From the NCBI RefSeq assembly GCF_025854275.1, contig NZ_CP107567.1, positions 5,084,001 through 5,148,000 on the forward strand: a DNA stretch of 64,000 nt, in the 5' to 3' direction. The position numbers were made by a program, and so were the translations under genes. The stretch's first letter is position 1. Each line of letters opens with the position of its first letter. This document shows positions 48,568 through 55,865 of the stretch, piece after piece. The stretch comes from Streptomyces peucetius. GTDB lineage: Bacteria; Actinomycetota; Actinomycetes; Streptomycetales; Streptomycetaceae. The notes under the pieces are model-generated. The model saw only the letters and a list, made by a program, of their open reading frames with translations, had not been told where the DNA came from and ran no database searches.

Positions 48568-50151
48568 ATGTCAGTGATGCGTGATTCCCGCCGAAGACTT
48601 ACTTCGGTCAGTGCCATAGCCGTCGCCGCCCTGGCGCTCGGAACGGTCTCGGCTCTTCCGGCCGTCGCGGTCGAGCCGGCACCGGAAGGCGTCATCGAGA
48701 ACGCCGGCGCTCCGGGCTCGGTCCCGGGCAGCTACATCGTCACCCTCGACGAATCGGCGGCCGACGCGGAATCCAAGGCGGGCAAGGCGCTTGCCGCGGA
48801 GTACGGCGCGGAGATCAAGAAGACCTACACGGCCGCGCTGAACGGTTACGCCGTCGAGCTCTCCGAGAAGCAGGCCAAGAAGTTCGCCGCGGACCCGGCC
48901 GTCGAGTCCGTCGTGCAGAACCGTGTCTTCACGATCTCCGGCACCCAGCCGAGCCCTCCCTCCTGGGGTCTCGACCGGATCGACCAGAAGTCCCTGCCGC
49001 TGAACCAGAGTTACACCTACCCGGACAGCGCGGGCGAGGGTGTCACGGCCTACATCATCGACACCGGTGTGCGCATCACGCACAACGACTTCGGCGGCCG
49101 TGCGACGTACGGCTACGACGCCATCGACAACGACAACGCGGCCCAGGACGGCCACGGCCACGGCACCCACGTCGCCGGTACCGTCGCGGGCTCGTCGTTC
49201 GGTGTGGCGAAGAAGGCCAAGATCGTCGGCGTGCGCGTGCTGAACAACCAGGGCTCGGGCACGACCGCGCAGGTCGTCGCCGGCATCGACTGGGTGACGC
49301 GGAACGCCGTCAAGCCGGCCGTCGCCAACATGAGCCTCGGCGGCGGCGTCGACACCGCCCTCGACAACGCCGTGCGCAACTCCATCGCCTCCGGCGTGAC
49401 ATACGCGGTCGCCGCGGGCAACGACGGCTCCAACGCCTCGAACTACTCGCCCGCGCGGGTCGCGGAGGCCATCACCGTCGGCTCCACCACCAGCTCGGAC
49501 GCCCGCTCGAGCTTCTCCAACTACGGCAGCGTGCTGGACATCTTCGCCCCGGGTTCGTCGATCACCTCGGCGTGGAACAGCAGTGACTCGGCGACGAACA
49601 CCATCTCCGGCACCTCGATGGCCACCCCGCACGTCGCCGGTGGCGCCGCGCTCTACCTGGCGCAGAACAAGAGCGCCACGCCGGCCCAGGTCTCCTCGGC
49701 CCTGGCGAGCGCCGCCACCAGCGGTGTCGTCGGCAACCCGGGCAGCGGATCCCCGAACCGCCTGCTGTATGTGGGCACCGGGGGCACCGACCCCGAGCCG
49801 CCGACCGGTGACCGCTTCGAGAACACCGCCGACTACGCGATCAACGACAACTCGACCGTCGAGTCGCCGGTGACGGTCAGCGGCATCTCGGGCAACGCGC
49901 CGTCGAACCTGAGCGTGCCGGTCAACATCCAGCACACCTACATCGGTGACCTCCGGGTCCAGCTCGTCGCCCCGGACGGCACCGTGTACACGCTGAAGAG
50001 CTACGGCACCGGCGGCAGTGCCGACAACATCAACACCACTTACTCGGTCAACGCCTCGTCGGAGACCGCCAACGGCACCTGGAAGCTGCGCGTCAGCGAC
50101 AACGCCTGGTGGGACACCGGAAAGATCGACTCCTGGGCGCTGCAGTTCTGA
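48568..50151 (+). CDS. Secreted subtilisin-like serine protease (S8) with P-domain
   Basis: A 527-residue exported protease. A signal peptide (1-34, RRRLTSVSAIAVAALALGTV) is followed by an I9-type propeptide inhibitor (about 50-125, YIVTLDESAADAESKAGKAL) and the S8 catalytic domain (about 135-400) with triad D in YIIDTGVRITHNDFGG, H in GHGTHVAGTVAG and S in GTSMATPHVAGG. The oxyanion Asn is in VAAGNDGSNA. The C-terminal 110 residues are a P_proprotein domain (FENTADYAINDNSTVESPV, WWDTGKIDSWALQF). The proprotein is autoprocessed; it degrades extracellular protein. GAGGAGG precedes the ATG. Confidence 0.96.
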   Translation: MSVMRDSRRRLTSVSAIAVAALALGTVSALPAVAVEPAPEGVIENAGAPGSVPGSYIVTLDESAADAESKAGKALAAEYGAEIKKTYTAALNGYAVELSEKQAKKFAADPAVESVVQNRVFTISGTQPSPPSWGLDRIDQKSLPLNQSYTYPDSAGEGVTAYIIDTGVRITHNDFGGRATYGYDAIDNDNAAQDGHGHGTHVAGTVAGSSFGVAKKAKIVGVRVLNNQGSGTTAQVVAGIDWVTRNAVKPAVANMSLGGGVDTALDNAVRNSIASGVTYAVAAGNDGSNASNYSPARVAEAITVGSTTSSDARSSFSNYGSVLDIFAPGSSITSAWNSSDSATNTISGTSMATPHVAGGAALYLAQNKSATPAQVSSALASAATSGVVGNPGSGSPNRLLYVGTGGTDPEPPTGDRFENTADYAINDNSTVESPVTVSGISGNAPSNLSVPVNIQHTYIGDLRVQLVAPDGTVYTLKSYGTGGSADNINTTYSVNASSETANGTWKLRVSDNAWWDTGKIDSWALQF

Positions 50152-50186
50152 ACCCCATGAGCCGGTGACCGGCACAGCAGCAGAAG

Positions 50187-50214
50187 AAGGGCGGTCGCTC
50201 ACGCGGCCGCCCTT
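50187..50214 (+). terminator. Terminator after the protease gene
   Basis: AAGGGCGGTCGC pairs with GCGGCCGCCCTT (12 bp, one G-T wobble) around TCAC, 35 bases after the stop codon. Confidence 0.85.
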
Positions 50215-50405
50215 CGCCGTGCCGTGGGCGTTTCGGCGTGAGGCAGCGACCCGGCGCGGTCCGTTCGATGCCTTCGGCTCCTTCGGCTCCTTCGCGTTCT
50301 TCGGCTCCTCGGGTGGCACGTCGCGGTCTCTCGGTGTGCGTGTTTGCCCGGCACGAGACGTTGCCTTACGTACCGTTTGTCCCTGACGAGTGGGGTGATT
50401 CCGGA

Positions 50406-51732
50406 GTGGCGGAAGACAAGCCGGCGAAGCCGGTGATCGGCCCGGACCTGGGGCTGCGCCTGGACGAGCAGCTGGAGGGCATGGCCTCGAATCTGCGTTC
50501 CCTCACCAAGGCGAAGGACCGGCTGCAGGGGTTGCTGGACGCGGTGCTGAACATCGGCAGCGAGCTGGACCTGCCCATGGTGCTGCACCGCATCGTCACC
50601 ACCGCCATGGAGCTGGTGGGCGCCCACTACGGCGCGCTCGGGGTCCTGCACGCCTCGGGCGACCACCTGGAGCAGTTCATCACCGCCGGGCTGTCGGAGG
50701 AGGAGCGCGCCGCCCTCGGTGACGTCGACTTTCCCCACGGACGGGGCGTGCTGGGGCTGCTGATCCACCGTCCGGAGCCACTGCGGGTCGTGGACATCCC
50801 TGCCCATCCGGCGTCGGTCGGTTTCCCCGAGGGCCATCCGCCGATGCGCACTTTTGGGCGTGGCGATCAGCGTCCGGGGCGAGATCTACGGGGACCTGTA
50901 TCTCTCGGAGCGGCGCGACGGCCGGCCGTTCGACCAGGACGACGAGGAGGTCGTGCGGGCCCTCGCGGGTGCGGCCGGGCTGGCGATCGAGAACGCGCGT
51001 CTGTTCGGGCAGATGCGGGACAGCGCCGAACAGTTCCAGCGGTTGCTGCTTCCGACGCTGCCGGACCTCGCCCCGTTCGCGGGTGCCGCGGTCTACCGGC
51101 CGGCGGCCGAGCCGGCCACGCGGGGCGGGGACTGGTACGACGCCGTCGTTCTGCCGGACGACGCCTGCGCCGCCGTGATCGGGGACGTGGTGGGTCACGA
51201 CCTGCAAGCGGCCGCCGCGATGGCGCAGGCCCGCAACATGCTGCGCGCGCTGCTGTACGACCGGAAGAAGCCGCCGAGCGCCGTGCTGGCCCGGTTGGAC
51301 CACACGGTGCACGCCATCACCGATCTGCCGGTCACGACAGCCTGTCTGGCCCGCATCGAGCCGGCGGACGGGGGGTGGCAGCTGTGCTGGAGCAGTGCCG
51401 GTCATCTGCCTCCGCTGGTTGTCGCGCCCGACGGCCGGACCGAGTATCTGCAGGCGGAACCCGGTATTCCGCTGGGTGTCGATCCCGACGTGGGGCGTCC
51501 GGATCACACGCGTCCGCTGCCGGCCGGTGCGACCGTGCTGTTCTTCACCGACGGTCTCGTCGAGCATCCGGATCACGCCATCGACGACCGGCTGGCCGCA
51601 CTCGCCGAACTGGCCGCGGCGCACTCGGGCCTGCCGCTGGACGACTTCGTCCGCGCGCTGGCCGATCACCGTCCCAGCGACGGACACGACGACATGGCCG
51701 TCCTCGTCCTGCGCGTTCCCGCCACGGGCTGA
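50406..51732 (+). pseudogene. GAF-SpoIIE phosphatase broken by one frameshift
   Basis: A protein of about 440 residues read in two frames. The first frame (GTG 50406, GGGGTGA seven bases upstream) gives a helical start (RSLTKAKDRLQGLLDAVLNI) and most of a GAF domain (HRIVTTAMELVGAHYGALGVL). At about 50850-50860 (CGCACTTTTGGGCGTGG) the frame shifts; expected MRTFLGVAI needs two further bases. The second frame completes the GAF domain and the PP2C phosphatase domain (GGDWYDAVVLPDD, IGDVVGHDLQAAAA, FFTDGLVEHPDHA, GHDDMAVLVLRV). The phosphatase half could begin at GTG 50860 inside the second frame but lacks a ribosome-binding site. Confidence 0.85.
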
Positions 51733-51809
51733 GTCAGCGCCCGCCGCCTCGCCCGATCGCCGTACGGCCGGGCCTGTTCCGGCCCCTTCCCGGCGCCCCG
51801 ATCCGGCCC

Positions 51810-51839
51810 CCTGTCCCGGCGGAACCGGACCGGGACAGG
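51810..51839. terminator. Terminator between convergent genes
   Basis: A 10-bp perfect stem CCTGTCCCGG / CCGGGACAGG with a ten-base loop, between the phosphatase and the leftward chitinase gene. Confidence 0.85.
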
Positions 51840-51858
51840 AGGCAGGCCGGGCCGGGGG

Positions 51859-53247
51859 TCAGCGGCGGTTCAGCCCCCTGTCGACCGCGGCGGTCAGCTC
51901 GCCGTCCGCGGTGTCCCCGTCCAGCGACCAGAACATCGCCCCACCGAGCCCGTGCCGGCGGATGTACGACGTCTTGGCGTGCAGCACCTGCGGGTCGTCG
52001 TACGTCCACAGGGTGGTGCCGTCGAAGAGCCAGGCATGCCCGTTCCGCCGGTCCCGGTGGACCTGGTACGCGCCTGAGTCGGCGAGCTTCTTGAGCACCT
52101 TGTAGTCCTCGTACCCGGCCGCCCAGGTCGCCGGTGCGGGCCCGGCCGCCGGCCGGCCCATGCCGTCGCCCCCGCCGGTCACTCCGGTCCAGCCCTGGCC
52201 GTAGAACGGCATGCCGACCACCAGTTTGCGGGCCGGCGCGCCGCGCCGGAGCCAGTCGCGGACGGTCCGGTCGACGCTGAAGTCCCCGCGGGCGTACAGC
52301 GCGGACTGCTGGGCGGTGGTCTTCTCGCCGGAGACGTGAAAGTCGTAGCCCTGGAGGTTGACGAAGTCGAAGTCCCGCATGATCCGGCGGACGTCGAACC
52401 CGGCGTCGATCTTCGCGGCCGAGGCCGGTACGAACGCGGTGAGCTCGTAGTACTTGCGCTTCCCGCCGCGGGCCTTCTGCCGGGACTTCGCGCAGGCGTC
52501 CAGCTGGGTGCGGAACTCGTGCACCAGTGCCGTGAAGTTCTTCTTGTCCTCCGGCCGGTACACGGTGTCGGCGTCACCCTCGGAGCCGGGCCACTCCCAG
52601 TCGAGGTCGATGCCGTCGAAGAGACCGGCCGCCGCCCCCTCGCCGCCGCGTGCGCCGTCGACCGGCAGGTTGCCCTTGATGTACAGGTCGATGCACGACG
52701 AGACGAGCGCCTTGCGGGACTCGGGCGTGCGGGCGGCGTCGGAGAAGTGGGTGGACCAGCTCCAGCCGCCGAGCGAGATGAGCACCTTGAGGCCGGGGTG
52801 CTCGGCCTTGAGCTCACGCAGCTGGTTGAAGTTGCCGGCGAGCCGCTGCTCCGCGGTGTCGGCGACGCCGTCGACCGAATCGGCCGCCGACAGCGGGCGC
52901 GCGTAGTCCGCCCAGGCGTCGGCCTCGCCGGGGATGTTGCTGCCGGTGAAGCATCTGCCCTCGGCGTCGACGTTGCCGAAGGCGTAGTTGATGTGGGTGA
53001 GCCTGGCGGCCTGACCGCTGACGTCCAGGTCCTTGACCTGGAAGTCGCGGCCGTAGACGCCCCACTGGGTGAAGTAACCGACGCGCTTGTACGACTGCTT
53101 CTGGTGGTGGCCGGGGTGGCCGTGGTGGCCTTGGCCGCCGCGACGGGCGTCCGCGGCGGACGTGGCGGCAGCAGCGGGGGCGAGGGTGGCGACGAGCGAG
53201 AGCGAGCAGACGGCAACAGCCGCCCGGACAAAGGTTCTTCGACGCAT
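51859..53247 (-). CDS. Secreted GH18 chitinase
   Basis: A 462-residue exported enzyme. A signal peptide (1-33, RRTFVRAAVAVCSLSLVATLA then APAAAATSA) and a His/Gly/Gln-rich linker lead into a glycoside hydrolase family 18 barrel (about 55-460). The catalytic motif is FDGIDLDWEWPGSEG (DxxDxDxE), with the supporting strand LKVLISLGGWSWSTHFSD and final GGAMFWSLDGD. There is no separate chitin-binding module. AGGA lies nine bases upstream of ATG 53247. A DasR-type palindrome 66 bases upstream suggests N-acetylglucosamine-responsive control. Confidence 0.96.
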   Translation of the reverse strand: MRRRTFVRAAVAVCSLSLVATLAPAAAATSAADARRGGQGHHGHPGHHQKQSYKRVGYFTQWGVYGRDFQVKDLDVSGQAARLTHINYAFGNVDAEGRCFTGSNIPGEADAWADYARPLSAADSVDGVADTAEQRLAGNFNQLRELKAEHPGLKVLISLGGWSWSTHFSDAARTPESRKALVSSCIDLYIKGNLPVDGARGGEGAAAGLFDGIDLDWEWPGSEGDADTVYRPEDKKNFTALVHEFRTQLDACAKSRQKARGGKRKYYELTAFVPASAAKIDAGFDVRRIMRDFDFVNLQGYDFHVSGEKTTAQQSALYARGDFSVDRTVRDWLRRGAPARKLVVGMPFYGQGWTGVTGGGDGMGRPAAGPAPATWAAGYEDYKVLKKLADSGAYQVHRDRRNGHAWLFDGTTLWTYDDPQVLHAKTSYIRRHGLGGAMFWSLDGDTADGELTAAVDRGLNRR

Positions 53248-53312
53248 CGGACTCATTCCTGTGCGCGTACCGGAAACAGGTTCCGTGAACGGTGTCGTGT
53301 GCGCAGGAACGT

Positions 53313-53328
53313 ATTGGTATGGACCATT
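53313..53328. promoter_or_regulatory. DasR-responsive element (dre) upstream of the chitinase gene
   Basis: ATTGGTATGGACCATT matches the DasR dyad (consensus ACTGGTCTAGACCAGT) at 11 of 16 positions, with both TGGT and ACCA half-sites intact. DasR is the GntR-family repressor of chitin and N-acetylglucosamine use in Streptomyces, relieved by glucosamine-6-phosphate. The position within the chitinase promoter region is typical. Confidence 0.75.
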
Positions 53329-53483
53329 GCGGTCAAGGGCCTCCGGTGAGCCAACCGCGACTACCTGCGGTAAGCGTCTGCTCAGCGGCAATCATCACTT
53401 CGGGTGAAACCCTGGCCTACGCTTGCGGTCAATGACCGAGGGTTGTCACGCTGTTGCAGTCTGTCAACGTGTTGGGAGTGCCA

Positions 53484-54236
53484 GTGACATTCGGTGAGCA
53501 GCCCGCTTATCTGCGCGTCGCGAGCGATCTCCGCGAGAAGATCGCCAACGGCTCGCTGCCGCCGCACACCCGCCTCCCCTCGCAGGCCCGTATCCGCGAG
53601 GAGTACGGCGTCTCCGACACGGTCGCCCTCGAGGCGCGCAAGGTCCTGATGGCGGAGGGTCTGGTGGAGGGCCGCTCCGGCTCGGGGACCTATGTGCGCG
53701 AGCGGCCTGTGCCGCGCAGGGTCGCCCGCTCCGGCTTCCGGCCGCCGTCGGGCGCGAGCCCCTTCCGTCAGGAGCAGGCCGCGGAGGACGCCCGGGGCAC
53801 CTGGGAGTCCAGCACCGAACAGGAGGCGGCGACGCCGGAGATCGCCGCCCGGCTCGACATCAAGACAGGCGACCGCGTGATGCGCACGCGCTATGTCTTC
53901 CGGGACGCGGGGGAGCCGATGATGCTCTCCACCTCCTGGGAGCCGCTCGAAGTCACCGGGCGTACGCCGGTCATGCTGCCCGAGGAGGGGCCGCTCGGGG
54001 GCTGCGGTGTCGTCGAGCGGATGGCCGCCATCGACGTCGTCGTGGACAACGTGACGGAGGAGGTCGGGGCCCGGCCCGGCCTCGCGGAGGAACTACTGGC
54101 GCTCGGCGGTGTCCCCGGCCATGTGGTGATGGTCATCGAGCGCACGTACTACGCCTCGGGGCGTGCGGTCGAGACCGCCGACGTCGTCGTCCCGGCCGAC
54201 CGTTATCGCATCGCGTACCACCTGCCGGTGAAGTGA
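53484..54236 (+). CDS. GntR/HutC family transcriptional regulator
   Basis: A 250-residue regulator. A GntR winged helix (about 8-75: YLRVASDLREKIANGSLPPHTRLPSQARIREEYGVSDTVALEARKVL and GLVEGRSGSGTYV as broken pattern) is followed by a UTRA ligand domain (about 95-245; GDRVMRTRYVFRDAGEPMMLS, VMVIERTYYASGRAVETADVVVPADRY). HutC-type members sense sugars, amino-acid derivatives or other small effectors. GTG 53484 has GGGAG five bases upstream. It is not DasR by synteny or full sequence. The divergent chitinase gene may or may not be its target. Confidence 0.93.
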   Translation: MTFGEQPAYLRVASDLREKIANGSLPPHTRLPSQARIREEYGVSDTVALEARKVLMAEGLVEGRSGSGTYVRERPVPRRVARSGFRPPSGASPFRQEQAAEDARGTWESSTEQEAATPEIAARLDIKTGDRVMRTRYVFRDAGEPMMLSTSWEPLEVTGRTPVMLPEEGPLGGCGVVERMAAIDVVVDNVTEEVGARPGLAEELLALGGVPGHVVMVIERTYYASGRAVETADVVVPADRYRIAYHLPVK

Positions 54237-54259
54237 GCCGGCGCCGGTGACCGGCGGGG

Positions 54260-54280
54260 GCGGACCGGTGGCCGGTCCGC
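54260..54280 (+). terminator. Terminator hairpin after the GntR gene
   Basis: GCGGACCGG pairs perfectly with CCGGTCCGC around TGG, 23 bases after the stop codon. Confidence 0.7.
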
Positions 54281-54468
54281 CGTTCGCCAGTGCCAGGTCG
54301 CCCGTAGTGGGGTGGTGGGGCGTATCCGGCCGGATGCGCCCCCTCTTCATGCCTCTTTGTGAAAACCCGTATCCGCTCAGTAAAGGCCAGGCGTAGGCTT
54401 CCGCATATGCATACTGCGGTTTCCTGGCGATCGTTACGGACACTCGGGCCGGCCGAGGGAGGGGTGCG

Positions 54469-54648
54469 ATGACCGACAGCGGCGCTGTCCTGCCCTGGCT
54501 CGTCATTCGGCAGGACGACAACGGCAACTGTTACCGCGTCGGCAGGTACGCCACCGAGGCCGAGGCGCAGAAGATCGCGGACTCCCTCGACGGCCGCGGT
54601 CACAAGCAGCTCTACTGGGTCGAGCGGATCGGCCGGACGGCGCGCTGA
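54469..54648 (+). CDS. SPOR domain-containing small protein
   Basis: A 59-residue protein starting at ATG 54469 with a strong GGAGGGG before it: MTDSGAVLPWLVIRQDDNGN, CYRVGRYATEAEAQKIADSL, then HKQLYWVERIG. It is conserved at this length in Streptomyces and annotated as SPOR-domain-containing, the fold that binds denuded septal peptidoglycan, though at this size it is a minimal version. No signal peptide is present, so a cytosolic role is more likely. Confidence 0.88.
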   Translation: MTDSGAVLPWLVIRQDDNGNCYRVGRYATEAEAQKIADSLDGRGHKQLYWVERIGRTAR

Positions 54649-54757
54649 CGGCGCCGCCGGAGCGCAGGGACCTGTCCGGCGGTCGAGCCGGCTGCCGGGC
54701 AGGCTGCCTGGCCGGGGGCCGTCCGGCGGCGCTCCGGCGCGCAGTACGCTCCGCCGC

Positions 54758-55177
54758 ATGACTGATCGTGTGGTGGTCGTGGCCGGAGCCGTGTGCGAGG
54801 AAGGGCGGCTTCTCGCCGCACGGCGCAGCGCGCCCGAGGAGCTCGCCGGACGCTGGGAGCTCCCGGGCGGCAAGCTGGAGCCGGGCGAGCGTCCCGAGCA
54901 AGCGCTGGTGCGCGAACTGCGCGAGGAGCTGGGCATCGAGACCGAACCTGTCGAGCGCGTCCCCGGTGAGTGGCCGCTGCGGCCCGGATACGTGCTCCAG
55001 GTGTGGGCGGTCCGGCTGGTGTCCGGTGAGCCGAGACCCCTGCAGGATCACGACGCGCTGCGCTGGCTCGCGCCCGGCGAGCTGGACACCGTCGACTGGC
55101 TCGATCAGGACCGGCCCGCGGTCGCCGCGTGGGAGCGCCTCCGGCGCGAAGAGGCGGGGGAGGGCTTGCGCCGCTGA
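54758..55177 (+). CDS. Nudix hydrolase (MutT-like NTP pyrophosphohydrolase)
   Basis: A 139-residue enzyme with a perfect Nudix box, GGKLEPGERPEQALVRELREELGI in two parts (GGKLEPGE...REL.EELG), at about residues 35-57. The neighbouring pattern RRSAPEELAGRWELPGGK and the C-terminal DHDALRWLAPGELDTVDWLDQDRP are those of the MutT/CTP pyrophosphohydrolase subgroup that cleans 8-oxo-dGTP or similar nucleotides. It stands between the SPOR peptide and a HATPase gene, all rightward. No ribosome-binding site is obvious; translation may be leaderless. Confidence 0.92.
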   Translation: MTDRVVVVAGAVCEEGRLLAARRSAPEELAGRWELPGGKLEPGERPEQALVRELREELGIETEPVERVPGEWPLRPGYVLQVWAVRLVSGEPRPLQDHDALRWLAPGELDTVDWLDQDRPAVAAWERLRREEAGEGLRR

Positions 55178-55287
55178 GCTGTGCGCCGTTCGAGCCACGG
55201 CTGCATCCATTGCGGTCCGGGCACGGTAATCAAGGCCCCAAAGGGGGTATGTCCTGATTAACCCCCCTTAAATGGGACACGATTCCG

Positions 55288-55719
55288 GTGGTGATCGGGG
55301 AAGTGGTCGGCGTGATCGGCACCCGAGGCGAATGCGCCGAGTGGACTTTTCCGGCCGAACCGAACGTGGTGCGCACAGCCCGGCACGCCGTCCGCGACAC
55401 ACTGAGAGAGTGGGGACTGGACGCCGCCGTCGGAGACGTGGCCGTGCTCCTGGTCAGCGAGTTGGTGACCAATTCCCAGCGGTACACCCCCGGTCCGATC
55501 ACCGTCCGGCTGTTCCGGCCGGAAAGCGGCGACCCCCTCCCTGTCCTGCTGGTCGAAGTCTCCGATCCGCTTCCGGATCCCCCGGTCGAGAAGTCCGCGC
55601 GCTCCGAGGACGAAAGCGGACGCGGGCTGCAACTGGTGGCCTGTTCCGCCCGGCGCTGGGGCACGCGGCGCGGCAGGACCGGCAAGACGGTGTGGTTCGA
55701 GCTTGCCCTGGCTGGTTAG
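55288..55719 (+). CDS. HATPase_c anti-sigma-type regulatory protein
   Basis: A 143-residue single-domain protein of the RsbW/SpoIIAB-like HATPase family. N box VLLVSELVTNSQRY, a short G1 region and the Gly-rich lid ESGRGLQLVACSARRWGTRRG, then TGKTVWFELAL, identify it. Such proteins sequester sigma factors or phosphorylate anti-anti-sigma partners, and are very numerous in Streptomyces. The C-terminus is closely similar to that of the large sensor encoded 146 bases downstream. The exact start is uncertain: GTG 55288 and GTG 55303 (VVGVIGTRGE) are both possible. Confidence 0.9.
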   Translation: MVIGEVVGVIGTRGECAEWTFPAEPNVVRTARHAVRDTLREWGLDAAVGDVAVLLVSELVTNSQRYTPGPITVRLFRPESGDPLPVLLVEVSDPLPDPPVEKSARSEDESGRGLQLVACSARRWGTRRGRTGKTVWFELALAG

Positions 55720-55865
55720 AAGTCCTGAGGGACGACGATCACGTCGGAGTCGGCTCAAAACGAACGAGACCTCTCTGTGATCGTGAACGCCGTGTCGGTG
55801 AGAGCCGTAGTGCTGAATACTGCGGTCATGGCCGGTCCGGTGGGTGAGCTGGAGGGGACGGTCGC

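Noticed and set aside
50268..50320. CTTCGG-rich microsatellite before the GAF-phosphatase gene as a coding start
   Set aside because: The run (GGCTCCTTC repeated) could extend the phosphatase frame upstream to 50238, but it overlaps the terminator tail of the protease gene and GTG 50406 has the better ribosome-binding site.
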